NCBI GenBank assembly: GCA_905216145.1
Contig: CAJMST010000006.1
Coordinates: 29,274-93,273, forward strand
DNA length: 64,000 nt
Direction of reading: 5' to 3'
DNA from: an uncultured bacterium
GTDB taxonomy: Bacteria > Actinomycetota > Coriobacteriia > Coriobacteriales > Coriobacteriaceae
Part shown: piece after piece, positions 45,889 through 54,900 of the stretch
Layout: each line of letters opens with the position of its first letter
Numbering within the stretch: position 1 is the stretch's first letter
Notes under the pieces: model-generated
Databases searched by the model: none
Seen by the model: only the letters and a program-made list of their open reading frames with translations
What the model was told of the DNA's origin: nothing
Made by a program: the position numbers and the translations under genes

Positions 45889-46563
45889 ATGCGTATTTTG
45901 ATCGTCGAGGACGAGCGGGCGCTGTGTGACGCAATCGCGCGCAGCTTGCGAAACTTGGCGTACAGCGTCGACTGCTGTCACGACGGGCAGGAGGCGCTCG
46001 ACCTACTGGACGTTGAGGCCTTCGACCTCGTGGTACTCGACCTCAACCTTCCCCGTATCGATGGCATGACCGTACTCAGGGAACTTAGGAAAACCGACTG
46101 CGAGACCAAGGTACTCGTGCTCTCGGCACGCGGCGAGGTCGTCGACAAGGTCGCCGGACTCGATGCCGGCGCCAACGATTACCTTACCAAGCCGTTTCAT
46201 CTGGACGAACTTGCGGCAAGGATCCGCAGCCTTACCCTCAGGCGCTTCGCACAAAGCGACATAGTATTAACCTGCGGAAAGCTCAACTTTGACACCAAGG
46301 CGCGCATCGCTTCCGTGGACAGTGAGGCCCTATCTCTTACGCGCAAGGAAACGGGAATCTTGGAATACCTGATGCTTAATCAGGGGCGACCGGTAAGCCA
46401 AGAGGAGCTTATCGAGCACGTTTGGGATAGCACCGTGAACTGTTTTAGCAACGCAACCCGCGTTCACATCTCGTCGCTCCGCAAAAAGCTACGCAGCGCT
46501 TTGGGATACGACCCGATTCGCAATCGGATTGGAGAGGGCTACGTTATGGAGGATGGCGAATGA
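45889..46563 (+). CDS. OmpR-family response regulator
   Basis: 224 aa from ATG 45889 with AAGGAG. The receiver has Asp51 (VVLDLNLPRIDG), Lys in LTKPF and a Ser in LVLSARG; the winged-helix DNA-binding domain is at about 130-220 (LTRKETGILEYLMLNQGRPVSQEELIEHVWD ... VHISSLRKKL). Overlaps the kinase start by 4 bp. Divergent from the redox operon with 90 bp between starts, so that operon is a likely target. Confidence 0.93.
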   Translation: MRILIVEDERALCDAIARSLRNLAYSVDCCHDGQEALDLLDVEAFDLVVLDLNLPRIDGMTVLRELRKTDCETKVLVLSARGEVVDKVAGLDAGANDYLTKPFHLDELAARIRSLTLRRFAQSDIVLTCGKLNFDTKARIASVDSEALSLTRKETGILEYLMLNQGRPVSQEELIEHVWDSTVNCFSNATRVHISSLRKKLRSALGYDPIRNRIGEGYVMEDGE

Positions 46564-47711
46564 AAGGGCTTTCGCTGCAATGGCGCATAACGATCATGAC
46601 GGCACTGCTGACGTGTGCGGCGTGCGTGCTGACGAACTGTCTGGTCGGCTATACGGGCATGCGCTACATGGATGCCATCGGCAGCGACATCTCGGCCTTT
46701 AACGCAACCGGCGAAGATTCGCTCTGGGCGTTCGACCCAACGAAAGCGGCCCTCGATGACAAGGTCACAATCGTCGTAAACGACGCGCAAGAGTCTTTTG
46801 GCACGACAGCCTGGTACATCACGGCTGGAGTCACACTCCTTGGCGGCGCGCTGGCATACTTTGTGAGCGGCCGTGCACTCAAACCGCTACGGGCTTTTGC
46901 AGCCCAGGTTGAGCGTGTGCAGCCTGACAACCTAAGCGAAATCAGACTCAATGAAGATGTGCCCACCGAGCTACAACGATGCAGCGCCTCTTTCAACGAC
47001 ATGATCGCCCGTCTTGGCGAAGGATTCTCTGCACAGCGTCAGTTTACCGGCAACGCCGCACACGAGCTGCGCACCCCGCTCGCCCTTATGCAAGCACAGA
47101 TTGAACTATTCATCTCCGAGCACTCCGGTTTGCAACCCGAAACAGCCGAGCTGCTCGGCCTGCTACAAGAACAAACCGAGCGCATGTCTCGAATGGCCAA
47201 GGTATTGCTTGAGATGAGTGAGCTCCGCAGCGTCCCTTGCGAGGACGATGTGGAACTTGGTCCTTTGTCCGAAGAGGTCCTCACCGACCTTGCGCCACTT
47301 GCCGAAAATAAGGGCATAGCCCTCAATTGTGCTGGAGACGCTTTAGTAATCGGGAGCGACACGCTCCTCTATCGGCTGGTGTTTAACCTGGTCGAAAATG
47401 CCATCCGTTACAGCCGCACCGGCTCGACTGTCAACGTCTCCATCTGCGACAACGACAGCCATGTGTTCCTGCGAGTCGAGGACCAGGGCCCGGGAATACC
47501 CAAGCAGTACCGTGAGAGCATCTTCCAGCCGTTCTTTCGTCTAGACAAATCCCGCAGTAGGGCATATGGCGGCGCAGGACTCGGACTAGCGCTCGTTTGG
47601 GAGATTGCAGCGCTTCACGGTGGCACGGTAGAGGTCGAAGCAAGTTCCGAGAACGGGACCACCATGCTCGCAAGCCTTCCAAAACGATCCGCAGCGTTAA
47701 CCGAACAGTAG
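46560..47711 (+). CDS. sensor histidine kinase
   Basis: 383 aa. TM1 (ITIMTALLTCAACVLTNCLV), a short external loop of about 50 residues, TM2 (WYITAGVTLLGGALAYFVSG), HAMP, HisKA with His168 (FTGNAAHELRTPLALM) and HATPase (NLVENAIRYS, VEDQGPGIP, GGAGLGLALVWEIA). ATGA overlap with the regulator. The signal may be the redox state or an envelope stress, since it neighbours the redox operon. Confidence 0.93.
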   Translation: MKGLSLQWRITIMTALLTCAACVLTNCLVGYTGMRYMDAIGSDISAFNATGEDSLWAFDPTKAALDDKVTIVVNDAQESFGTTAWYITAGVTLLGGALAYFVSGRALKPLRAFAAQVERVQPDNLSEIRLNEDVPTELQRCSASFNDMIARLGEGFSAQRQFTGNAAHELRTPLALMQAQIELFISEHSGLQPETAELLGLLQEQTERMSRMAKVLLEMSELRSVPCEDDVELGPLSEEVLTDLAPLAENKGIALNCAGDALVIGSDTLLYRLVFNLVENAIRYSRTGSTVNVSICDNDSHVFLRVEDQGPGIPKQYRESIFQPFFRLDKSRSRAYGGAGLGLALVWEIAALHGGTVEVEASSENGTTMLASLPKRSAALTEQ

Positions 47712-47778
47712 AACGAAAGGGGTCCCGAGCAACAGGAGTACAATTGCTGCATTGTTGCCAGCTGTTGGGAGATGGAAG

Positions 47779-48783
47779 ATGGACTGCGATGGCTACCCAT
47801 GCGTTCCCATGCCGTTGATGTGCACCGCCTTTGTGCCGGGGCAGATTGACGCTGCGGTTGCAGGCATTTCCGACCCCGATTCGCGCGCCATTGCCACGGC
47901 AGAAGCGCTGTACTTTCGCGGACAGGCCGCCCTCGCTGCCAAGACGGCGCGCCCCTATCTTGACGCCACCGATCCCGCACTGCGCTATTCCGCATGCTTT
48001 ATCTGCGGATACGCCAGCCTGTCGCTCAACCGTATCGCCGACGCCCGTCGGTGCCTTGCTGGCATCCTCGATACGCCGGCTGACGAGGAGTCGCCCGCCG
48101 TCCACGCCACACATATCCTGTTCGCCTCGGCCGCGAGCGTCCTGCTGCACTTGCCTTCCCCGTATTCCGCCGAAGAGTTTTATCCGCTTGCGGCGCATCT
48201 GCCCGAAGGCCTGCGCCTGTTCGCCAGCTACGTGATGGCGCATGCCCTGTACCTGCGCGGCGAATATGGCCGCAGTCTGGGCATGGCGGAAAACGCCCTG
48301 ATCATGAAACAGGGGAGCTATCCGATCTCGGAACTGTTCCTGCACTTGGCGGCTTCCATGGCATGCATGAGCCTCAAGGACATCGACGCCGCAAAAACGC
48401 ACTTCGGAGTTGCTTGGAACATTGCGCGTCCCGACGGCCTTATTGAGCTCATTGGCGAGCATCACGGCCTTTTACAGGGGCTTATCGAGGCATGCCTAAA
48501 AACGCAATACCCTGACGACTTCGCGCGCATCATCGAGATCACGTACCGCTTCAGCTACGGCTGGCGGCGCATCCACAACCCCGATTCGGGCGAGGACGTT
48601 GCCGACGATCTAACGACCACGGAATTCACCATGGCCATGCTCGCCTGTCGTGGGTGGACCAACGCCGAAATCGCACGCCATATGGGAGTATCGCCGGGCA
48701 CCGTCAAAAACCGCCTATCCGGCGTATACGCAAAGCTTGGCATCGGCACACGCGCCGAGCTGGTCGCGCATATGTTACGTTAG
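47779..48783 (+). CDS. LuxR-type helix-turn-helix regulator
   Basis: 334 aa from ATG 47779, behind GGGAGATGG. About 260 N-terminal residues are helical repeats (TPR-like, e.g. LRLFASYVMAHALYLRGEYGRSLGMAENAL) and the C-terminal LuxR HTH is LTTTEFTMAMLACRGWTNAEIARHMGVSPGTVKNRLSGVYAKLGI. Long LuxR proteins next to surface proteins or reductases are common in Coriobacteriia. Probably controls the giant surface protein gene that starts 155 bp downstream. Confidence 0.85.
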   Translation: MDCDGYPCVPMPLMCTAFVPGQIDAAVAGISDPDSRAIATAEALYFRGQAALAAKTARPYLDATDPALRYSACFICGYASLSLNRIADARRCLAGILDTPADEESPAVHATHILFASAASVLLHLPSPYSAEEFYPLAAHLPEGLRLFASYVMAHALYLRGEYGRSLGMAENALIMKQGSYPISELFLHLAASMACMSLKDIDAAKTHFGVAWNIARPDGLIELIGEHHGLLQGLIEACLKTQYPDDFARIIEITYRFSYGWRRIHNPDSGEDVADDLTTTEFTMAMLACRGWTNAEIARHMGVSPGTVKNRLSGVYAKLGIGTRAELVAHMLR

Positions 48784-48938
48784 CGACCGGACTACCAAGC
48801 GCATCGAACGCGTTCCGGAACCCGGCGCTTCACTCGCTCAAATTGGACATTTTGGCCCTCGGACGGCACTACCGTGACAGGATGCCTTCTCGCAAAATTG
48901 GATTATTTCCACCGATACCTGCGGGATGGGAGCCAAAG

Positions 48939-51900
48939 ATGCTTGATCGCCGTTCGTTACTTGTTGCCGGAGCGTCCTCGCTGGCGAGCATTATGTTGCC
49001 GCGCGTGCCGGGAAGCGCAAACGCCTTCATATTGCCGTTCGCCCCCGCCGAGGCATACGCCGACGAAGATGATCCCTTCAAGGTCTTGGTGCTCTCGCGC
49101 ACCATGTTTGGTGTGGTCGTGGTCGACGTCGCCAACAAGAATACGCCCATCACGGGTGCCCAGGTCACGCTCATATCGCGCTATGCCGCAGGCAAACAAC
49201 TCACCGCCACGACCGATGACGAAGGCACGGCCATCTTTGAGGTCGCCCCTCTTTCAGAAGGCTACGTGGACGAGGCAACGCTTCTCGACGCGTACGACTT
49301 TAACGGCGGCATCTCCATTAGCATGGCAGGCTACCGCGATGTCGAGATTCCCCTTGCGCGTATCCAGGGCGGCACCGCTATTACCGCACCCACACGTCCG
49401 CTCTCCGATGGCGAGCCGTACTTTCGACAGCTCACGTTCGACGAATGGGACATCCAGTACGCCGACGCCACGTTTATGGCAATGCCAGCGGACGAAGCAG
49501 CAAACGACCAGCCCGACACGCACGCTTTTACCGTGCAGGCTCATCTGCCGCAGGGCGGGCAGGCAACGTTGCATATCAATAAAGTGATGCCCGCTGCGGG
49601 CAGCTCATCCGAAACCGTCACGCAGATTGGCCAAGTCAAGGCCAGCGCATCGGGCGCGGATAATCTGGCGACGTTCACGCTCGAAGACAAGTTCCTCGAT
49701 GCAGCTTCGAGCCTTCTGGAAGAAGGATGCAAGCTGCGCTTTGTCCTCGACTACCAGGGCAAAACCTACACGCTCTCCTCCCCCATGGCCGTTGTTACCG
49801 CGCCGGCGGCAAAGGCGGAATCCGGATCGACCACTATCGTCCCCACCACCATGGACCAAGAGATCACTCCGTTTGATTTCCCCGCGGCGTTTCCCGGCAT
49901 CGGCGGCAATAAGTTCACGTGTTGGATACCCACATTTCCGATCCTCTTCGATTTCTCGTTTGCTGGATACGTGCTGTTTGGCGGAGGATACAAACCAGCC
50001 AGCTATATGAACGATTCGGGCAACCCTGATCCGGAATACTGGAAGAAATCGCCGCGTGAGTCGGGCGCCAAGCAGGCAAACCGCTACCTCGACGAGATGG
50101 AGGGGAAGTGGAATCAGTACAAGAGTATGAGTGCCGGTTCGGGCACCGATCCAAGAAACACCAAGCTCCTTCGCCACCATTGCACGCCGCTGTTCACGAT
50201 GGATATCGCCACACAGCTGTACGGCTCGCTCGCCTACGATTGGGTGGGCAAAACCTGGGGTAACAACAACGACCCCGCATACGGCAATATTAAGGCCCTC
50301 TTCCAGGTAAGAACCGACCTCAATTGGACCGAGCAGTTTACCCTAGGACCGGTGCCATTTTTCCTAAACGTCAACCCCTGGGTGCTGGCAAAACTGGCGC
50401 TCGCCGTGGGTGCCCACACGCACGGCAGCGGCGCGGCGTTTTTTAAAAACATTTCGCTCGACTATTCAAACACGTCGGGCTCGTTCACCATCCAGATCGG
50501 GCTTGCCGTCACCTTTGGCGCCGGCGTTGCAGGCGTCGCTTCGTCTGCCGTGCGCGGCGCCGCATCCCTCACGCTGTTCATTGGGTACGAAAAGGCAAAT
50601 GGACACCAGCTTCCGCGACTGCGTGTAGGTGCAGACGTCGATGTCGATGTAATACTCCAGTTCGTAATGTTCAAGTGGACCACCAAGGCTTGGTCGGGGT
50701 CGTGGCCCACACTCATCGATTCGTGGAATATGTCGGTGAACAATGGCGACCAGTATGTGCTCCAGCGCTCTGAGCTCGCATTGGATGGAGATACGCCTTA
50801 TACGCTGGATGCCTGCTTCGGCTCGGCCGGCAACGCCGAGGCGGGTGGTGTGCCGCAATTTATCGCATCGGCCACCATCGTCACCAACGCCGAACTGCTC
50901 GCACGCGCCGAGGTTAAGGCCACTGCCGTAAACGCCGCGCCTGTCGTGCGCGATTGGGATCGGGCGGTCACGCGCATTGAGCTCGAGGCGGATGCAGAAA
51001 GCGACGACACGGGACAGATCGAGCATTTCGTCCATGCACTGATAGAGAACGACGAAAACGCCGCGCCGATGTATGAGTACACCTACATCGGTCAGGCAAC
51101 GAACACCGTTGCCGACCCGAACGCCGATTCTGCCGGCGTGTCGGAGGACGAGCGCGGCGGCATCAAGCCCTCGAGCGACAACGTGCTGTTTGCTGGCGTG
51201 CTCAGCGAAGCCCACATGAAGCTGGCAATGATTGCCGGCGTAGAATGCCTGTTCCGTATCGCCTCGGTGCGCTACGGCGACAATGGTCGCTCGCGCCTGG
51301 TGGTACACACAAAGGCAAACGGAACGTGGTCCGCTCCCACGCCTGTGGACTTCCCCCTTGGGTTTGGCGAGGGCGACGTGGAGCGCGACAGCATATACGA
51401 TTACGACTTCGACGTAGTGGAATATACGGACGGAAGAGGAAACCAGGACGCCTACGTGCTGCTGGTCTCGGGCGAGCGCCCCGCCGGCGACGACACCCTT
51501 TTCGATATGGCAAGCACAGCCGGCATACTGTCCGTTGTGCGCCTGCGCATAAGCAGCGACGGAGTTCGCGTGGTATCGCACACGTCGTGGCGCAGCATCT
51601 CGCGCGGCCGCCTTCAGGAGGATGGCTACCATTGCCTGCAGTGCCCACGCATCACGGTGGGCAAGACACTTGTCAACGGGCGCCTGTCGGGCGCCTACCT
51701 CCACCGCCGCGGAACCACCGCAGAAAAGGCGCTCGGCAGCGAGGCCGAGGTTGCGCTGGAGTGCTTTACCCTGTGGTCGGACGTTTCGGGCGACAGCCTG
51801 ACGTTCCGCCAAGTTCTCCGCTTTCCGCAGGCACCGTCGAGCATCGAGCTCGGCGCGCCCGAGAATATCAACGGCAAAATGGTGGTGCCCGTTGCATACG

Positions 51901-53306
51901 AGACCGCAGGCGGTTGTGGCTGTGCATCGTACGCCGTGATCGGCCAGTCCATTGCGGGCTGGGGCGTTATGTCGCCAGATGCCACAGTACCCCACGCGGT
52001 GCCGTGGCCGCAGCACACGGGCTTTTTGGCTACCGTCAACGAGCAACTGCAGCATATTACTTGGACGCGAGGCGCATCGGTATTTGCAACGCAGCCCGTG
52101 GGTGCCGCAGGCTGCGGCCCGGCATCGTTCAGCGTAAGCAACAACGGCAGGTGCGTGCTCTATGTAGAGAACACCGATGGCAAGGTGGGACAAACCTACG
52201 ACGAAGAAGGCAACCCGGTAGCAGTGATGGGCAAGCACTTCCGCATCTTCGCCAGCACCTTGGCAGGCGATCTGTTCACGGAGCCGTTCGTGATGTGCGA
52301 GCTGGACCATCCCGTCGATCAGATAACGACATTTTTGACGTCGGGGAGCATGCTCTCCGCGCTCGCCACGCACATTGTGAGCGCGGAGAAGAGCGAGGCA
52401 GAACTACACGGCATCGAAGTGCCCTTGGTGGCGTGTGCCACTCCGACGGGCGCAGTCGCTACCTCGGGCGCGGTGGTGCCCGGAGCAGCAGGCGAATCCT
52501 TCATGGTCACGGTGCGAAACGACGGCAACACCTTGCTGACCGCCGGCACGATCGATCTGTACCGAGAGGGCTCCAGTCAGCCGTTCTCCAGCGCATCCAT
52601 CGGGTTCGGAGTGAACGCACGCATGGCATCGATCTACGATCCAGAGCTTGCCGAGGACGCTTCGGCCAACGACATGACACACGTGAAGTACACGCTCGAG
52701 ACGCTGGGCGCACATTTTGCAACGCACCCGCTGGTAGCCGACAACGGCAACGCCGTGCTGGCACCGGGTTGCACGGCACAGTTCCGCATGAGCTTCGCCA
52801 TCCCCGAGAGTTGGAGCGACGAGGTGGGCAAACGCGTAACGCTATATGCGAAGGCGCGTAAGCTGGTGGCGCTCGATCCCGTAACGCTCGAGGAAATTCG
52901 ACCGGGCGCAAACTCGGCGCTGGGTGCCGTACTGCACGAGCTTCATGTGCCCGACGCGGCATGCGAACGCTCAGAAGTTCAGGTCGGCGTATGCGACAGC
53001 GCGGATACGACAGAACTTCACGACGCCCCGATGACGGTCGACGGCGATGGCGGCGCGAGCGGAGGTGGCTCCGGCGGAAGCAGCTCCGGTGGCGGCAGTG
53101 GCTCTGGCAGCGGCAAGGATCACGGCAATAGCAAGCGCCCCGGAAAAGCGGGCGCGCTTGCGGGCACGGGCGATGTCAACGCTCCCCTTACGGCAGCCGC
53201 TGCAGCACTCGCCGCAGCAGGCGCCGGCCTTATCGCCTACAGTGCCCGCCGCACGGCGCTCGAAACCGACACCGCCAATGAGGTCAATTCGGATAAGCCT
53301 CGCTAG
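48939..53306 (+). CDS. giant surface protein with Tat-like signal and LAxTG anchor
   Basis: 1455 aa. The N-terminus MLDRRSLLVAGASSLASIML is a twin-arginine-type signal and cleavage is likely after AEAYA. A carboxypeptidase-regulatory-like beta domain (VVVVDVANKNTPITGAQVTLI) follows at about 45-110. The centre (about 300-650) is rich in aromatic and Gly residues with no known fold; the region from 950 to 1250 resembles a beta-sheet-rich propeller-like part; 1170-1260 recalls CARDB (VTVRNDGNTLLTAGTIDLY). A Gly/Ser linker precedes LAGTGD, a hydrophobic helix and ARR, i.e. a class E sortase anchor. ATG with GGGAG; an ATG at 48882 is possible. Confidence 0.85.
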   Translation: MLDRRSLLVAGASSLASIMLPRVPGSANAFILPFAPAEAYADEDDPFKVLVLSRTMFGVVVVDVANKNTPITGAQVTLISRYAAGKQLTATTDDEGTAIFEVAPLSEGYVDEATLLDAYDFNGGISISMAGYRDVEIPLARIQGGTAITAPTRPLSDGEPYFRQLTFDEWDIQYADATFMAMPADEAANDQPDTHAFTVQAHLPQGGQATLHINKVMPAAGSSSETVTQIGQVKASASGADNLATFTLEDKFLDAASSLLEEGCKLRFVLDYQGKTYTLSSPMAVVTAPAAKAESGSTTIVPTTMDQEITPFDFPAAFPGIGGNKFTCWIPTFPILFDFSFAGYVLFGGGYKPASYMNDSGNPDPEYWKKSPRESGAKQANRYLDEMEGKWNQYKSMSAGSGTDPRNTKLLRHHCTPLFTMDIATQLYGSLAYDWVGKTWGNNNDPAYGNIKALFQVRTDLNWTEQFTLGPVPFFLNVNPWVLAKLALAVGAHTHGSGAAFFKNISLDYSNTSGSFTIQIGLAVTFGAGVAGVASSAVRGAASLTLFIGYEKANGHQLPRLRVGADVDVDVILQFVMFKWTTKAWSGSWPTLIDSWNMSVNNGDQYVLQRSELALDGDTPYTLDACFGSAGNAEAGGVPQFIASATIVTNAELLARAEVKATAVNAAPVVRDWDRAVTRIELEADAESDDTGQIEHFVHALIENDENAAPMYEYTYIGQATNTVADPNADSAGVSEDERGGIKPSSDNVLFAGVLSEAHMKLAMIAGVECLFRIASVRYGDNGRSRLVVHTKANGTWSAPTPVDFPLGFGEGDVERDSIYDYDFDVVEYTDGRGNQDAYVLLVSGERPAGDDTLFDMASTAGILSVVRLRISSDGVRVVSHTSWRSISRGRLQEDGYHCLQCPRITVGKTLVNGRLSGAYLHRRGTTAEKALGSEAEVALECFTLWSDVSGDSLTFRQVLRFPQAPSSIELGAPENINGKMVVPVAYETAGGCGCASYAVIGQSIAGWGVMSPDATVPHAVPWPQHTGFLATVNEQLQHITWTRGASVFATQPVGAAGCGPASFSVSNNGRCVLYVENTDGKVGQTYDEEGNPVAVMGKHFRIFASTLAGDLFTEPFVMCELDHPVDQITTFLTSGSMLSALATHIVSAEKSEAELHGIEVPLVACATPTGAVATSGAVVPGAAGESFMVTVRNDGNTLLTAGTIDLYREGSSQPFSSASIGFGVNARMASIYDPELAEDASANDMTHVKYTLETLGAHFATHPLVADNGNAVLAPGCTAQFRMSFAIPESWSDEVGKRVTLYAKARKLVALDPVTLEEIRPGANSALGAVLHELHVPDAACERSEVQVGVCDSADTTELHDAPMTVDGDGGASGGGSGGSSSGGGSGSGSGKDHGNSKRPGKAGALAGTGDVNAPLTAAAAALAAAGAGLIAYSARRTALETDTANEVNSDKPR

Positions 53307-53358
53307 CTCCTAGTTGCTTTTACGAGAGACGCCGACTCGGCTCATCGAACATCAAAAT

Positions 53359-53388
53359 GGGCTGGCCCCGATAACTCGGAGCCAGCCC
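53359..53388. terminator. hairpin between surface protein and lipoprotein genes
   Basis: GGGCTGGC (53359-53366) pairs with GCCAGCCC (53381-53388), between convergent genes; A-run on the left gives T's on the minus strand. Confidence 0.8.
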
Positions 53389-53416
53389 TGAGTCGCCTGA
53401 CGTAAGAATCGCGGCG

Positions 53417-54430
53417 TTACTTGAGCTTCAGTGCTTCCATCATGGGCACGGCGGCGTCCCAATCGATCTTCCAGCCAATCGACACGCGGACGGTTTCACC
53501 CGTTGCGGGAGCCGTCGCAAACAGCGTATGGCCGTTGTCGGGACCGGTAAAGCGCAGCCACGTTATGCCGTTGTACTCGACCTGGTCGGTTGTTGTCTCC
53601 TTGCCTTCGTAGACCTGCTCTAGGCTTGCAACCTCTTCCTCCGGCGAGCGCGGGAAGATGCTGATGTGCAAGCGTCCTCCAGTCTCGTCGTGGAAGAAGT
53701 CTGCCTTTTCGTGCTCTTCGTTGGACGAATCCAGCGTGTACCCATCGGCGGCCTCGATGCTGTACGACGCGCAGTCGATGCCCGTTAAATCTGCCTTCTC
53801 GCCAGAATCGGCCACGCCGCCGGCCGCCTTGAACTCCTTGGTCTCGCAGCCCGTGGTGTCAAAGTGCATGGCCTCGTGGTTCTTAGCGGGGGCGTAAGCG
53901 TCTACGAACTCGACAGTGATGGGCCCGTAGTACGCCGTCTTGGGCGCCCAGAAATATACGTACTCAACGGTCTCGCCCGGACCGATGTCTGGCCTCTCGG
54001 AAAGGTCAATTCCCTTGTGCAGATCATCGGGGGCCTCGCTTGCAACGTAGTCGAGCACAGCCGCCTTGCCGGAAGTAAACAACGGGTCGCCTGCCTCAAG
54101 ATCGCCCTGGGCAGCATGCACGTTAAAGGAACTGAACGTCCTGTTCTTTGTGTTGTTGTTGGTAATCTTGATGTGCAGGTAAAAGCCGTCCTGCTGCTTG
54201 GCATCACCGCGATAGAACGTACCGTGAGCCACCGACTCATAGGTAATGCCTGCCACCTCGACCGTCTGCGACTCATAGGCCTTGGACTTCTTGGACTTCT
54301 CCTGCACAGGTGCGCTTCCGCCCGAGCCACTCGGCGCATTACCGCCGCAGCCGGCAAGCGTACACGCCAGCACAGCCGAAAGCGTCACGGTGGGAATTCC
54401 TAACAGCAGTTTCTTTGTCATGGGCCTCAT
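53417..54430 (-). CDS. lipoprotein of unknown function
   Basis: 337 aa. Lipobox LAGC in LLLGIPTVTLSAVLACTLAGC. Residues 45-190 are a beta-sandwich of DUF4352-like character (VEVAGITYESVAHGTFYRGDAKQQDGFYLHIKITNNN), and the C-terminal half (about 210-337) is a second domain (YSIEAADGYTLDSSNEEHEKADFFHD ... VSIGWKIDWDAAVPMMEALKLK) like a putative surface-binding module. ATG 54430 with AGGAG 11 bp upstream. Extracytoplasmic; role unknown. Confidence 0.8.
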   Translation of the reverse strand: MRPMTKKLLLGIPTVTLSAVLACTLAGCGGNAPSGSGGSAPVQEKSKKSKAYESQTVEVAGITYESVAHGTFYRGDAKQQDGFYLHIKITNNNTKNRTFSSFNVHAAQGDLEAGDPLFTSGKAAVLDYVASEAPDDLHKGIDLSERPDIGPGETVEYVYFWAPKTAYYGPITVEFVDAYAPAKNHEAMHFDTTGCETKEFKAAGGVADSGEKADLTGIDCASYSIEAADGYTLDSSNEEHEKADFFHDETGGRLHISIFPRSPEEEVASLEQVYEGKETTTDQVEYNGITWLRFTGPDNGHTLFATAPATGETVRVSIGWKIDWDAAVPMMEALKLK

Positions 54431-54731
54431 CGTTCTCACAGCTCCTTTCGGCTTGCAGCTCATCCGTTGCCCGAGTCCCAAGTCGACTCCGTGGCATCGG
54501 CTTCCACTATGAGCGTATGACTAAACGCGGCGCGGGCGAAGTGACCCATGGCCCAACTAGCAACCGCCCAGCATCCCCCATGGACCAAAAAGACTCGTAT
54601 ACACACGCCCTCGGCCCATAAAATGAGACGCCTGTCCCAATGTTCGATTCAATCCAATAATCCGCATGGCGCGTTTTTGACAAACGCATCCAACCGCAAA
54701 CGCAGCAGGACGCATTCGACCGCTTTCAAAC

Positions 54732-54805
54732 TTACTCGGACAGAACCGAGTCGGTTTTGTCCGAGTAAACGAATCTCCATCGAACTCCGAACGATTGTTC
54801 GATGG
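54732..54805. repeat. two perfect hairpins upstream of topoisomerase promoter
   Basis: TTACTCGGACA / TGTCCGAGTAA with an inner AACCGA/TCGGTT stem (54732-54768), then CCATCGAAC / GTTCGATGG (54777-54785, 54797-54805). The second hairpin ends 12 bp before the -35. Could be operators, or supercoiling-sensitive cruciforms. The rest of 54431-54731 shows nothing recognised. Confidence 0.75.
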
Positions 54806-54817
54806 ATTTCGTGTTGG

Positions 54818-54846
54818 TTGGAATCGCCCAAGGGCTGGGCTATGCT
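54818..54846 (+). promoter_or_regulatory. predicted promoter of topoisomerase operon
   Basis: TTGGAA (54818-54823), 17-bp spacer, TATGCT (54841-54846). The predicted transcript starts near 54853, 48 bp before the gene. Confidence 0.6.
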
Positions 54847-54900
54847 ACCTTGACTATCTATATGACTAAAACGCAGCAAAGGAGCATCGAGAGAGCGAGT

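Noticed and set aside
50466..52373. 635-codon open frame on the minus strand
   Set aside because: Antisense to the surface protein gene; low-complexity shadow product, no family.
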